NCBI GenBank assembly: GCA_033220425.1
Contig: CM065646.1
Coordinates: 3,231,501-3,295,500, forward strand
DNA: 64,000 nucleotides
Origin: Lepraria neglecta
Lineage: Eukaryota; Ascomycota; Lecanoromycetes; Lecanorales; Stereocaulaceae
Direction of reading: 5' to 3'
Program-made: the position numbers and the translations under genes
The notes under the pieces: generated by a model
The model's database searches: none
The model's input: the letters and a program-made list of their open reading frames with translations, nothing else
What the model was told of the DNA's origin: nothing
Part shown: positions 34,662-47,180 of the stretch, in pieces
How positions within the stretch are numbered: the first letter of the stretch is position 1
How the letters are laid out: each line of letters opens with the position of its first letter

Positions 34662-35217
34662 GATTCAATAAGTAGCTACTATAGATATAGGGTTACTAAG
34701 GGATACTATTATATATAGCGGAATAAATAAATTAAATATATAGCTCCGAAGCGTATTAGGCCTTAATAGACTAGTTAAAGTCGGTATAGACTATAAAGAG
34801 AATACTAGTAAAGGGTAATACTATAATTACCGAGGAGGCTTAGTAATATTACAGGTAGCGCTTCCCTGTACGAGCGTAGATTACTCCTTGTAATTACGAC
34901 GTAATAGATAGCTAAACCGAGCTAGATATATATCTAGAGCGCGAATTACGAGTAAGATTAATAATACGACTAATAGTACTATAGAAAAGATAATAGCGAT
35001 AAAAGATCTATCTAGCGGATAGTCTATCGAGTATCTAATAGGATCTACTAGGTAGCGTATAATAGATAGAGGTCTACGAAGCGCGACGGTAGTAATAAGT
35101 CCCAAAGTTAGGCTAGTTGAATAGTCCCCTTATATTAAGTCTCTCTACTATTAGTCTATTAAAAGCTTCGTATAATAGTAGTAATTCTTCTATAACTGAC
35201 GCCTACGTTCTTAACTA
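34662..35217. other. Degenerate spacer
   Basis: No protein similarity. A minus-strand 74-codon frame (35105-34881) is hydrophobic but sits in the same RIP-degraded DNA and has no support. Confidence 0.4.
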
Positions 35218-35360
35218 CATCGCGCTTTCCCAAAAGTTGCTGGGAAATCCCGAGTTGCCGAGCGCGCCGGTAGGGCTGACAGTTACGTTCAGCGGAATTA
35301 GCAACTCAATGTTACTAATAGTATCAAATCAGCTCGATCTGTAACTCAATACTACTGATT
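35218..35360. mobile_element. End of a MITE-like TIR element (family H, copy 3), partial
   Basis: Begins CATCGCGCTTTCCCAAAAG like copies 1 and 2, has near-normal composition for about 140 bases (GTTGCTGGGAAATCCCGAGTTGCCGAGCGCGCC) and shares the ATTAGCAACTC-GTTACT motif. No opposite terminus seen. Confidence 0.6.
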
Positions 35361-35379
35361 TAACGATGTTAGGTCAGTT

Positions 35380-35499
35380 AGCAATTAGATATTACTGTTA
35401 GTATAATGTATAACCAATTAGCAATTAGATGTTACTGTTAGTATAATATCTAACTAATTAGCAATTAGATGTTACTGTTAGTATAATGTCTAACCAATT
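35380..35499. repeat. Three tandem 40-bp repeats
   Basis: Unit AGCAATTAGATGTTACTGTTAGTATAATGTCTAACCAATT starts at 35380, 35420 and 35460 with only a few C/T or G/A differences. It follows the family H terminus and may be part of that element. Confidence 0.85.
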
Positions 35500-36149
35500 A
35501 GTATATCTATTATGCGTTTAGCCAGCTATTAGCTTAATTAATAATATAACGCTACTAATATATAGCTACCAGTTTTCTTTTATTATAATTGATTACTTCT
35601 TATATAGTCTATATATTTCTACTAATTAGTAGCTATATATCTTCTATATAAGATGTAAGTAGATAGTCGAATCTAAATAAAGTCTTCTATATATATAATC
35701 CGTTTAAAATATAGCTACTACCGATAGCTCCTTTAGTATATAAAAGCTCGTTATTAGTAATATCAATACAAGTTTAACTCGCGCTTATACTAATCCTTCT
35801 TTAACTTCTTCACGGGTTATTTAACCACGCTTTCCTCGATTCTATAACGACCTATTATCCGCTAATTCGACTATATCTTCTACTTCTTATAATTCGAGTA
35901 AATAACTAAGATAGAGAGTTGCGACGCCTAGTTACCGAACTATTAGCGGTACCTGGTAAAACTCTAGTAGATTAGAGGCGCATATATTTCGCCCTTTTTT
36001 GCCCTTGTCTAATTAGTATCCGACTCGGGTTTTATACTATTCGAGTAGTATCTAACTTAGGTTTACCCTGTCCGAGTCGGATGAATATTTAGCTAGACGT
36101 TTCTTAATATTTCTTCTCGTAGTTTACGTTCTCGTCGCTATTATTTTAG
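35500..36149. other. Degenerate stretch, no gene recognised
   Basis: TpA-rich; contains a TCCGAGTCGGAT palindrome near 36070. Could be the 3' untranslated end of Plavaka 2. Confidence 0.35.
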
Positions 36150-38553
36150 TAAAGTGTCGCTATAGATACTTAATATCCGATAAATTTACTCCCTATCTTC
36201 CTCGATAGACTTTATATACGATACTATAAGCTTAATAACCTCTCTACTCCTCAGCTTACCGAAGTACCCGAATATTAGTAATATACGAGGGCCGTAGACT
36301 CGATACTAAAGCAAGTAAATATTATACGCGCAAGATACTATATAGCCTGCTAATATAATATAGCTATAATTAAATATGCCGAAGAGAGGATTAATACCGC
36401 TGCGGTAATTGAAACTATAGGTTAGTTCTTTATATTAGAGGTTTTCCTTAAGACTAAAGCCTTGACTTTAGATATGGCGAGGGCGGTTAGTAGTAGTATC
36501 TCTTCTGCTCTATCGACCTAGATATATTTATAGTATTATCTCTCTTCCTTTTAAGGGTTTTTACTTAGGTTTATAGTATTACCTAAAAAGGATTTAGTAG
36601 GAATTTAGCGTAGATTCGTCGCGCTGCCTTAGAATTATTTATTAGGAATTTGGGGTGATATATTATAGTATATTAGTCCTAGTCGATGAAACTATTAATA
36701 TAGAATATCTCTTTTCCTCTAACTGTTCCCGGTACTAGATAAGTACTTCGCTCGATATTTAGTAGTCTATAGAAGCGACGAGTACCTATTATTTAAGGAT
36801 TAAATATAAGCGACGCCTATACCTTTTCAACTTTAACTATTCTATAGTAGTCTTATACCTACCCTAGATATTAATAATCAAAGACTTCTATAAGGGTAGC
36901 CTATATACGAGTAGGTTATTACTTAAAGTCCCTATTACTAAAATCCTTTACCTCTACGACGACTAAGACCTTACCGACTAACTTTCCCTCCTATATAGTT
37001 TCTAGGTTTCAACTCTTATAGTCTTATTCTCGGACCTATATATAATCTCTGCGCTAGGTAAAATACTATAAATATTTATAAGGTCTATAGACTACTAAAT
37101 CCTTATAGAGACGTCCTAAATTAGAGGAGTCCTCTTCTATAGTCTTCTAATATATAAGGCCCGAATAGATATAGACCGGGTAGCTCTTAACCTAGCTGCA
37201 GTCTGCCTCCCTTCTATTAATATCTAGGTTCGAGGTTATACTACCTCTGCTTAGCGTTTTCGCTTAGTACGCCTTAAGAAATACAGCTAGACTTTAGAGA
37301 AATCTAGCTATATTTAGCTATTTAGCTACATCTCTCGCCGTTCGCTAGTAACGACTATTATATTTATATAGATATCTTAATATATAGCGCTCTTCCGCGT
37401 CTACTCGCTATCCTAGTTAGTATAGATCTAGAAGGACCCCGGCCTTTATACTTTTCTTATCTTCTTATTTTCTCCTCTAACTAAGTAATATAGGCTCCGT
37501 CTCTTAGAAATTTCTAATATCCCGTATAATTATTAACTTAATATAGCGTTCGTTATATTCTATTAATTGCTCCTAGTAATCCTTATACTTATTTATTTAG
37601 TTATAGTAATTCTTTAGTAATATCGGATATACCCTTTCCGAGACTTAGGTACTATATCTATCCGGCGGACCGTAGTATCTAATTATATTAATATAATAAC
37701 TAATACTATAGAATTTGGGAAAGTTGAAAGTTTGCTCGCTCGTTTTCTTATTGACTAGCCTATATTTTCGAAATATCTCCTTAAGTAGATCAATCCTTTC
37801 TAACACTACGTTTATATATTCTAGTATTACTTCGTTATAGGATTAGTATCTTATAAGTATAATAAAGTCAATAATAGCTCGTCCTATATATAGTATATCT
37901 AGGTTTTTTTCGGATAATAGAGGAGCGAAGATAGGTATTATAATCTATAATATCTCTTTACTCTCCTCTCCTATCTATTAGCTTAGCTTACTAAACTCCC
38001 GAAATTACCTCAGCTTAGTAAATTTAGGTATAGCTCGAAACCAGGCGTCGATTAAGGCTTATACCTTAAGCTTTATTCGTCCCTCTCCGATATACTCCCT
38101 AAGCTAGTCTAGAAGGTAGTTTAATAGCCCTTTAACTATTAATTAGTATAATATATTAAATATCTATAGTTAGTAGACGTTAACTACGAAGTAGCCGTCT
38201 ATAAAGTTAGGCCGGTTATATACTATTATATCTAGTAACACCCTAGGCGTATTCTTATTATACGTTTTTTGTATCTATAACTACTCTATAGTCTATTTAG
38301 GTATTTACTTTAGATATAGTTTTTCAGGACGTAGTCGTTCCTATTTATTTAGCGGTACCAAGTAGACCGGATAGTATTTACCGCTCTTAATCGAGATTAT
38401 TAAAACTTGTTCCTTATAGTCGCCTAGTATAGACGCGAGTATTAGGTAGTATTATCGTATTCGTCCGTCTACGTATATAATAAGAATCCCCTTTAGTACC
38501 AGCTCCTTAAGTACTTTAAAAGAATATTATTAGTATATTAAGTAAGATCTATA
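36150..38553 (-). pseudogene. Plavaka-type transposase, copy 2, C-terminal part
   Basis: Minus-strand frame with few stops, starting at the A3 insertion: YVDGRIRRYY and CPVxLVPLN-like, then VNVYQLQIFNILY, GRIKLKVQALIDAWFRAIPKF, FREFSKLSQQIGEESKE, AIIDFIILIRYQSYNEVILEY, LERIDLLKEIFRKY, TFNFPKFYSISYYINIIRYYG. The order (HQLxxFNxxHQL, DxRFRAxP, ISQxTGxExK, DFxYLAQY, FNIPKxHSMxHY) is that of the Plavaka C-terminal half. It continues at 45222-47100; A3 sits between with CTATA duplicated. This is the better-preserved of the two copies. Confidence 0.85.
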
Positions 38554-38982
38554 TATTACGATCAGGAAATATAATCAGGGATGCGCTTATAGAGCGTAGC
38601 GCCCGTTATAGTTCGAGTCGACGAGTCGGTATCCGACTCGGATAGACCCTGAAGGCTTGGCATGTTAAGCGATAAGCGCAGTAGTCGCAATGAGCGTAGA
38701 TACGATTAGTGCGATTAGTGCGATCAAGAATACTTAGTATAGATTTCGTATATCTATATATATAGAGTACTACTTACTACTTGGAGCATTGTGCTCAACT
38801 TACTATTTAATTGTTTACTATATACGATAGATCTCTTAGGCTAGGTACTAAATATATATTATCTAATTATATACTAGACCCGCTTAGCACTACTAAAGCC
38901 TACTTTACCTCTTATTAGTTATACCTCCATCCTTATTGAGAATCAATCTATATATAAAGACTAGTACGTACGGTTTATAATA
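38554..38982 (+). repeat. 5' LTR of A3 (429 bp)
   Basis: TATTACGATCAGG to GGTTTATAATA (family ends TGTTACGA/TCGTAACA after C-to-T decay). It has one copy of the 77-bp internal repeat, whereas the 3' LTR has two. Confidence 0.9.
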
Positions 38983-40780
38983 CTTTGAGTACCCTTAAGG
39001 ATAAGTACTATACTAAGAGACCCTAGGGCTAATACCTCAAGCTCCTTAGGAGGGAGCTAATAATAATAATAGAGACGCCCGACTATTGATAAAGGAACTA
39101 GCAGATATATCAAGATAGCCTAGCCCGACTTATACTATAGAGAAAGAGATAAGCTCGAGGGATAGCTATCTTAGGTTGGTTTATACCTAGCTTTCCAGGG
39201 GGACTATATACCTACTTAGCGATATCTAACCTTCGCTATTACTTACTTATATAGAAGAGCCTAGAAGTAGGTCGACCCGTTCCTAAAGAAGTATATAGAA
39301 GAACTAGAAGACGACGATAATACGGAAATCAACTAGTGGATAGAGAGTATAGCTATATTTAGACTCGAAATCCGCCGTATATTCGGACTATCTAATAAAG
39401 TTAATATAGTAATATAAACTATCTAGTACTTGACTTAGAAGAAGTCTGTATTAGAGTATTCGACTTAGTTTTAGTAGTATATAGCGAAGACTAACTAGGA
39501 CGATAATATATTAATAACTATATACTAAAGAGGTCTAAAGGATAACGTTAAGGACGAACTTATAAGGTTAGAGATTATCTTAGATACCCTTAATAAGCTA
39601 ATTAAAGAAGTAATTAAAATTAATAATAAGCTATTCGAAAGGACTATAGAGAAAAGGTATAACGGAGGAGTCGGCGGAATAGGACGCTCGAGCTTTTTTG
39701 CTAAATCGAAGAGCTATTACCTAGGATATAAAGAACGTGACCCTTATAGACTAGTACTAATAGAACTGGATTTCACGGAGAGAAAAGATAAATAGGCCTT
39801 TAGAGGGCTAGCTAGGGGCAAGAAGCAGCAAGGGGGCAGAAAGAAAATACTTACGTGTTATAGCTATAGCAAACCGGGCCACTTCGCTAGAGACTACAAG
39901 TCGAAAAATATAGTATATCGATAGTAGCTAAACGTACTAGAAAAGGTACGAGACTAGGATAGTAATTCTAGCAGAATCTTACTAATACGGGACGAAGTCT
40001 ACGGTTAGTAACTAGATAGGGAATCTAACTTAGGAGATAAGGAGTTCTCCGACGATAGCTTTATAAATAAAGCCAATACTTAGATAGGAAAGCTATACGT
40101 TGGGGATAGTAGTAACACTTAGGGAAAATAGCCTAAGTAGGATTAGGATAAGGAAGAATCGAAATAGGAGGTTATAATCAAAAGGAAAGAACTACCGATA
40201 ATACCCGAACCTAGATCTACTATATCTAAGGAGAGAAAGGAATACTTAGAGGAAGAAAGACTAAAAGGATTCTAGAATAATTTTAGTATCTTAGACTTTA
40301 GGTATAACTACTATTACTATAAATATAAGGAAGTCTACTAGAGATAGTATATAGAAAATAGTTATGACTATTATAGAATTAACCGTAGAAAGGAACTAGG
40401 AGTTCTAATAAAATCATCCTATAGTAATTATTAGTACTATAAGTACAAGGACGATAGATACCCTTAGTACTTGGCAAGAAAATAATAACTAAGCTACTTT
40501 CTACGCAAGAGAGACGAGGAAGAGATATACTACCGAAACTAAATAAGACGTTGGAGTCTAGAAGCAAACCAATACTACCTATAGTAATAGTATATATATT
40601 TATATAACGACTATAAGAAATACAAGTTCGAGAAATAACTTATAGGATTCCTTACTATATAGGGAAAAGAGTAATCCCTTATAGCAGGGGTAGCTATAAG
40701 GAGATTAATATATTAACCCCTAAATAATATCTGTGTTCCGCGCAATACGATATATATATAAAGATACCGGTAATTGTTAA
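38983..40780 (+). pseudogene. A3 gag with zinc knuckle
   Basis: Plus-strand capsid/nucleocapsid relic. An N-terminal Glu/Asp-rich region (around 39290-39420) leads to a segment with FxTYxPxRKVR-type residues, then an Arg/Lys-rich stretch and the CCHC knuckle, read as CYSYSKPGHFARDYK at 39856-39900. The second and fourth Cys/His-ligand positions are Tyr, as TGT/TGC to TAT/TAC changes would give. A Glu/Lys-rich tail follows (near 40230, KERKEYLEEERLK). Matches A2, A1 and A4 gag. No initiator Met could be fixed because ATG has mostly become ATA. Confidence 0.78.
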
Positions 40781-43700
40781 TAGATAGCGGACCGTTGCGA
40801 TAATAGACTCTAGAGCTACTAGAAACTTTATCTCACGAGATCTAGTATAAATAACTAGAATACTAACTTAGAAGAAGTTATAGTAGTATAACCTTTAGAT
40901 AGCCGACGGGTTAATACTATTAACAGGAAAGGTAGACGAAGAGATACTTTCGTTACCTATTATAATTCAGCGCTACTATAAGGAGATTACCTTTAATATT
41001 ATTAGGATAGCTACCTATTATATAATTTTAGGAATACCTTGGTTAAAGAAGTATAATCTAATAATCGATTAGGCTCGAGGAGTACTTAAGATAGATTAAT
41101 CCGGTAATATCACTAGGATTATACCTATATATTAGCAGCGTTTAATAGTAGATAAGAAGTCGAACCGAAGACTAGTCGAGGTATATATTACCTTAGCTTC
41201 GTATAAGGACGGTACTAAAAGGTAGTCTAACTCTATAGTTACTAGTAAAGGTTAGCGGGATAACGAAGTAAGAGTAACAAGAGGAACTAATATACCCTCT
41301 ATCCCTCGGGAGTATAGTAAGTAGATATACTTATTCGAGGAAGAGACGAATATAGAAGTATTGCCTAGGTACTAGCTATAGGATTATAAGATCGAACTTG
41401 AACCTAGTAAACAGCCGATATTTGGACCTATTTACGTATTATTAGAAAAGGAACTTAAGGTACTTCGCGGGTATATTAATAAGAACCTTAAAAAGGGATT
41501 TATTCGGGAATCCAAATTACTAGTAGGTTACCTAATCCTCTTTATACTAAAGAAGGACGGAAGCCTAAGACTATATATCGACTATTGAAAGTTAAACAAT
41601 ATTATAATCAAGAATAGATACTCTTTACCTAATATTGGCGAGCTATAGAATCGGCTCGGGAAAGCAAGGATATTTACTAAACTGGATCTTAGAGGCGTAT
41701 ATAATCTAATTCGGATAAAAGAAGGCGAAGAATATAAAACTGCCTTCCGAACGAGATATAGCTACTACGAGTATCTAGTAATACCGTTTAGACTTACTAA
41801 CGCACTAGTAACCTACTAAGTACTTATTAATAACGTTATACGAGTATACTTAGATCGAATAGCGATAGCGTACCTTAATAATATACTAATTTATTCTAAG
41901 AATAAGGAAGACTATATTTCATATATATAGAACGTCCTTAGATACCTATCGTAAGCGAAACTTCTCCTTAAACTAGAAAAGTGCGAATTTTATCGATAGT
42001 CGGTGGAATTTCTAGGATTTGTGGTTAGTATAGAAGGTATTAGTATAAGCCTAGACAAGATTAAAGCTATAGTAGAATAGCCTATACTATAGGACGTCAA
42101 AGTAGTATAAAGCTTCTTAGGATTTACTAACTTTAATAGGAAGTTTATCGAGGGCTACTTAAAGAAAGTACTACCTCTAATAGATATTATAAAAAAGGAT
42201 ATCGGATTTATATAGGGAAAAGACTAATAGAAATTATTCAATATATTAAAGAAAGTATATACAGATCTACTAGTACTCTATACCTTTTAGGCCAACGAAC
42301 CGGCCTATATCGAAACAGATACCTCGGATCTTGTAATTAGAGTATACCTATATTAAATAAAAGACTAAAAGTAGTATCTAGTTACCTACTATTCAAGGAA
42401 GATATTAGTAGTAGAATAGAACTATAATATACACGACAAGGAACTACTTACTGTAGTTTATATACTTTAGAACTAGCGAGTATATATAGAGAGCTACTCG
42501 GATTTAACTATCTTTATAGATTATAAGAATCTTCTTAACTTTATAATAATAAAGGAGCTAAATAGAAGATAAGTTCGATAGTTAGAACTATTAGGTTAAT
42601 ATAAATTCAAGATAACCTATACCCTAGGAAAGGATAATAGTCGAGTAGATACCCTTAGTAGGCGATTAGACTATATAGAAGAGAAGAATATTATAGAGCG
42701 ACCAATCCTAAAGAAAGAGGCGGACGGATTATTGGTACTATACTAGGTATTAGCTATAACCCTTCGTATATTAGGACCTAATATAACTAATAAGATCGTA
42801 AAGGCCTATAATAACGATATATTTGTAATAAATCTAAGGAAGGATTAATAGGATTTAGTATTGCTTAAATACTAGGATAAGATCTACTTACCTGATATAT
42901 ACGTTAAAGAAGTAATTAGAGATTACTATAACGACCCTTTACAAGGTTACCCTAGAGTATCTAAGACAATAGAACTCCTAGGACGAGGATACGCGGCGCC
43001 GAAGCTTCGGACACGTATTAAATAATATATTAAAGAATATATCGAGTGCTAGCGAAACAAAGCTATATAATACGCCAAGTATAGGCAAATATAGTTTACT
43101 CCTATACTAGAGTTACTATAGGATAATATTATAATAGACTTTATAGTCAAACTACTACCCTCGAAGGACCTAGCTATATAGGATACCTTCGATTCAATTA
43201 TAGTTATTATAGATAAACTTACTAAGTATACGATTATAATACTATTCAAAGAAACCTATAAAGCGGATTAGTTAGCCTTCGTACTACTTGATAAGCTAAT
43301 AAGGGATTATAGTATACTAAAGTCGATAATATCCGATAGAGACAAGCTATTTACTTCTAACTACTAGAGAACGCTAATAGTAGTAATTGGAACTAAACTT
43401 CGGATATTAATAGTATATTATCTATAGACTAATAGATAGATAGAACGTGCAAATCAAATAATAGAAGTATACCTAAGATATTATATAAACTAGAAGTAGG
43501 ATAACTAGGTTTTACTACTTCTGATAGTATAACTAGCGTATAATAATAAGCGGTTAGATATAATCGGACTGACTCTATTCTTTACTAACTATAGAAAGAA
43601 TATAAATATATTTCTATAACTAAAGGAGGGACCTAATATAGAAAGAGCCTTAGTTAAGGTAGAAGAGCTAAAGAATTTATATAAGGATATATAAAGGTCT

Positions 43701-44140
43701 ATTAAGAGCTCTAATAAGAAGTTAAAGAAATAGATTAATAAGAAAAGAAAGAATATTCCTTAGCTAAAAGGGGGGGATAAAGTATACCTTCTAATAAAAA
43801 ATATAAGGATAATAAGACTAAGTAAGAAACTAGATTATATTAAGGTTAGACTATTCTTGATTAAACAGTTAAAAGGACCAGTTAACTATAAACTCTAACT
43901 ACTACCTGACGCTAAAGTATATCCGGTATTCTATATCTTACTCTTGGAGCTAGAGGACTCTAATATACCTCTCTAAGAAACGTTTTACTATAATATTAAG
44001 GAAGAAATAGAGTTCGAGGTTAAGAGGATTCTAAATTAGGCTAATTAGAAATATCTAGTTAAATAGAAAGGGTATAATAATACCGAAAATACCTAGGAAC
44101 CTCTTAAGAACCTCCGGAACTGCTAGGACCTTCTATAGGA
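40781..44140 (+). pseudogene. A3 pol: protease, RT, RNase H, integrase, chromodomain
   Basis: Protease active site reads DSRATRNFIS at about 40806 (family DSGA). RT catalytic box YLNNILIYSKN at 41871-41897, both catalytic Asp now Asn. RNase H and H2C2/core integrase segments follow, e.g. the IIVDRLTKY-type core near 43200 (read IIDKLTKYTI) and SDRDKLFTS near 43350. The chromodomain at 44011-44115 reads EFEVKRILN, KYLVKxKGYNNTENTxEP, a clear chromodomain pattern with Trp codons turned to TAG. The element is therefore a chromovirus. No domain could be active. Confidence 0.88.
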
Positions 44141-44667
44141 GTTCCGGGAACGATCGGGAAGGAGGACCAATCGGTTCCGGCTGGGAAGCCAAATTGTTCG
44201 GACGAGACGTTGAATATCTAATTATCAGGAATACTTAGGATAGACTACTAGTCTTCTTCTAACTCCTTAATATTCTATATCTCTCGGTCTATAATCTTCC
44301 GCTTTTTATTTTCAAGATATTTATACTATATCTAAAGGCGTATCAGCGTGGTCTAAAGATATATAGATTCCTCTATTAATTTTCGTATATAATCCTCGAG
44401 CTCTTCGCGCGTGTTTTTTAACTATAACTACGCTTCCTTTCGTTCCGTCTTAATACGATATATTTCGAGGGGTAATACTATAAAGTCGTATTTCCTACCG
44501 CTGCCTATACAGTTAGAATACCTATCGGACCCTATACCTATCAGGTACTATTTGCCGCTGGCAATATATCGGGAGTACAGCCGTATAATAACTTCGTTTA
44601 GCTTACTGGCCAGTACCGTTCGGCGGACAGTCGGTTTATCTAAACGTTTAGTACGTCGGGGTAGTAT
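44100..44667 (-). pseudogene. Antisense ORF in the 3' region of chromovirus A3
   Basis: Opposite to gag-pol, a minus-strand frame of about 190 codons runs from an ATA (probable former ATG) near 44667: LPRRTKRLDKPTVRRT, SRYIASGK, YLIGIGSDRYSNCIGSGRK, ETERKEA-type (KTERKEA), then KNTREELEDYIRKLIEES, LENKKRKIIDREI, IKELEED, SIPDNQIFNVSSEQFGF and a Pro/Ser/Gly-rich tail overlapping the end of the chromodomain. Only TAG-type stops occur. It matches the antisense frame of A2 residue by residue apart from scattered substitutions. The start lies just inside the 3' LTR, so an LTR-borne antisense promoter is conceivable (inference). Confidence 0.5.
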
Positions 44668-44715
44668 AAAGGATAGATAGTTTCTCAGGACGAGAAATCT
44701 GGGAGAGGGAGCTAG

Positions 44716-45221
44716 TGTTACGATCAGGAAATATAATCAGGGATGCGCTTATAGAGCGTAGCGCCTGTTATAGTTCGAGTCGACGAGTCGGTATCCGACT
44801 CGGACAGACCCTGAAGGCTTGGTATATTAAGCGATGAGCGCAGTGGTCGCAATGAGCGCAGATGCGATCAGTGCGATCAGTGCGATCAGGAAGGCTTGGC
44901 ATGTTAAGCGATGAGCGTAGTAGTCGCAATGAGCGTAGATGCGATTAGTACGATCAGTGCGATCAAGAATGCTTGGCATGGATTTCGTATGTCTATATAT
45001 ACAGAGTACTACTCACCACTTGGAGCATTGTGCTCAACTTACTATTCAATTGTTTACTATATACGATAGATCTCTTAGGCTAGGCACTGAATATATATCA
45101 CCTAATTATATACCAGACCCGCTTAGCACTACTAAAGCCTGCTTCACCTCTTATTGGTTACACCTCCATCCTTATTGAGAATCAATCTATATACGAAGAC
45201 CGGTACGCACGGTTCGTAACA
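44716..45221 (+). repeat. 3' LTR of A3 (506 bp)
   Basis: TGTTACGATCAGG to GGTTCGTAACA, ends intact. Two 77-bp internal repeats (about 44817-44970). Preceded by the purine-rich GGGAGAGGGAGCTAG. Confidence 0.92.
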
Positions 45222-47100
45222 CTATATTTCGGCCGGCTTACCCTCGACTATAAGCCCTATAGCGTAGTAATATACCTCGGCTTTCACACTATTATAGACT
45301 AATAGTACTAGTCTAAGCAATATTATCCCCGGCCGAATCTGTACCTACTAAATACCTCGATCGAGGTTACCGATAGTAATATAGACTAGCTACGCCTATT
45401 AATCTCCGTGTATCCGTAATAAATAGGTCTTGTCTAATAATATTATAACCGGTACTACTATTAAGCTATTAGGGAGCTTATCTTGTATCTCCTACTACTA
45501 GTAGGCTATATATATCTTACTAACGATTAGACCCCCGTCGAGGTTTTGCTAGCGTATTAGTATATAGTTAATACTCGAATTAAAAGGTTTATATCCGATG
45601 AGAGTTTGTATTATACCTATTATATCGAAGTAGAGTATATAATATATTCTAGTCGTCTCGTCCGGTTGAATCAATAGGATACTAAACGCTTGCCGAGACT
45701 ATCTACTGGCAGCAGTAGAATGCTTTATAGTATATAGCTTAGCTTTTAGTTATAGAGCGCTGTTAAAGCTATAGGGTCCGTAGAAAGGTCGTAATCGAGT
45801 ATCTTTAAAGAAATTGTCTATTATACCGCTAGATAGTCGGGCGTTATATATCTATAAAGCTAGGGTATAATTAGCTTCTAAATAGAAAGGGTGCTAGTCC
45901 GGGTTCGACTCAGGTATTAACTCGGATATTAACTTAGATAGGGGTATAGATAACGACTCGGCTAGGGTTATATCCTCTTCCTCTAAAGGCCTCCCGGTAC
46001 CTCGCTTCTATAGATAGTACTCTATAGAGCTAACGGTCAAGGTAGAGATAGTACCTATAGTACTTAACGCCGTTATCGACTTCGATTAATCAAGTACTAT
46101 ATCTAGCTTATCTTACTGGTACCAGATCTTATTAGTAGAGTCGGTAAGTTCAAGCAATCGCCCTAGAGCATCGTTATCTATTAAAATAGTCAGGTCCTCC
46201 TAGGGGACTTATCTACCTTCGCCCTTATAGGGACTATCGCCGATTATATCGACCTCGTCTCTTTAGCGTTTATAAATAGAGCCCTCGACTTTATCTTCGT
46301 CGAGGTATACCTATCTCCTACGTGTCTAATTAGGGTCCCGGCCCTTACAGCGTAGTAGATACCTAGTTAGGCCGCTTCCGCTGCTATACTACTTCTGGTA
46401 ATATTTACACTATCGATCCATCTAGCTCGGGCGTAATATAGAGGTATTATTATCGAGATCAACGCGTCTAGATAGATATTAGTAAATATATTCGCTACTA
46501 GATCCTTTAAGCTAACCCGCTATAGATTAGGATAAATCTATCCTCACGTCGCCTTATATAGCCTATTTTTAACTATTACTATTAATTAAATTATAATATA
46601 CGTATAGTAGAGTATTATCCTATAGAAGGCGTTGATTAATAGATAGTTTAAGCGGATTTTCTTTCTATACGATATATTTAATAGACGCCCTAGTTACTTA
46701 TCTTATTAGGAAATATAATTAGTTATAAACCTTATAGTATATACCCCTGTTACCAAAATATACGTCCGAGTTAAACTTGGATTATTTTTATAATAGAGTA
46801 CTTAATTAAGACTTATATTTCGAAGAACGGAAGAAGAAATCTAATTAATCTTTATAAGTAGATAATAAGTTTTAATACTCTATCTTTACTAGATATTAGG
46901 TATTAAGTATAAAGCTAGATATAGTACGTTTAAAATCAGCTATTCGCTTTCTACGTACTATATATATATAAGTTCCGCTTTTAATTAATATCTTCATCTA
47001 TTATATTAAAGCTCGCTACTTTTAATCTTTCGATAGCTAAACTTACCTATTTATAACTACTCCGATATACTATTCTATAGAGAAGGGTCTATATCGCCCA
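45222..47100 (-). pseudogene. Plavaka-type transposase, copy 2, N-terminal/central part
   Basis: Minus-strand continuation of the frame at 36150-38553. Blocks: IGIIQTLIGYKPF near 45600; IYIAY followed by three stops where WWW is expected (TAG TAG TAG, plus 45492-45500) and EIQDKLP; LLDKTYLLRIHG; VYITIGNLDRGI; RPGIILL near 45350; YYAIGLIVEGKPAEI just before the A3 insertion. These are the most conserved blocks of the family. Sequence above about 46100 is weaker and the N-terminus cannot be fixed; helicase E1 starts at 47181 on the other strand. Confidence 0.8.
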
Positions 47101-47180
47101 ATTACATTAAGTATTAAACTATTTCGTAACGTATTTACCTTACTAGTATTATTATTACTAACTACTAACTAATCGCTATT

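Larger units (their letters stand above)
38554..45221 (+). mobile_element. Full-length chromovirus A3, 6668 bp
   Basis: Plus-strand Ty3/gypsy element with LTRs at 38554-38982 (429 bp) and 44716-45221 (506 bp) and a perfect CTATA target duplication (38549-38553, 45222-45226). The 77-bp length difference is exactly one internal LTR repeat. The order is gag, protease, RT, RNase H, integrase, chromodomain, antisense ORF region, polypurine tract (GGGAGAGGGAGCTAG), LTR. Inserted in Plavaka 2. Collinear with A2. All coding is RIP-inactivated. Confidence 0.93.

Noticed and set aside
34881-35105. 74-codon hydrophobic minus-strand ORF
   Set aside because: Ile/Leu/Arg-rich composition is what TpA-rich mutated DNA gives by chance; no homologous copy and no neighbour supports it.
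44411-44680. 89-codon plus-strand ORF near the 3' end of A3
   Set aside because: It is the complement of the antisense frame at 44667-44100, which has the more natural Lys/Glu composition and is conserved in A2.
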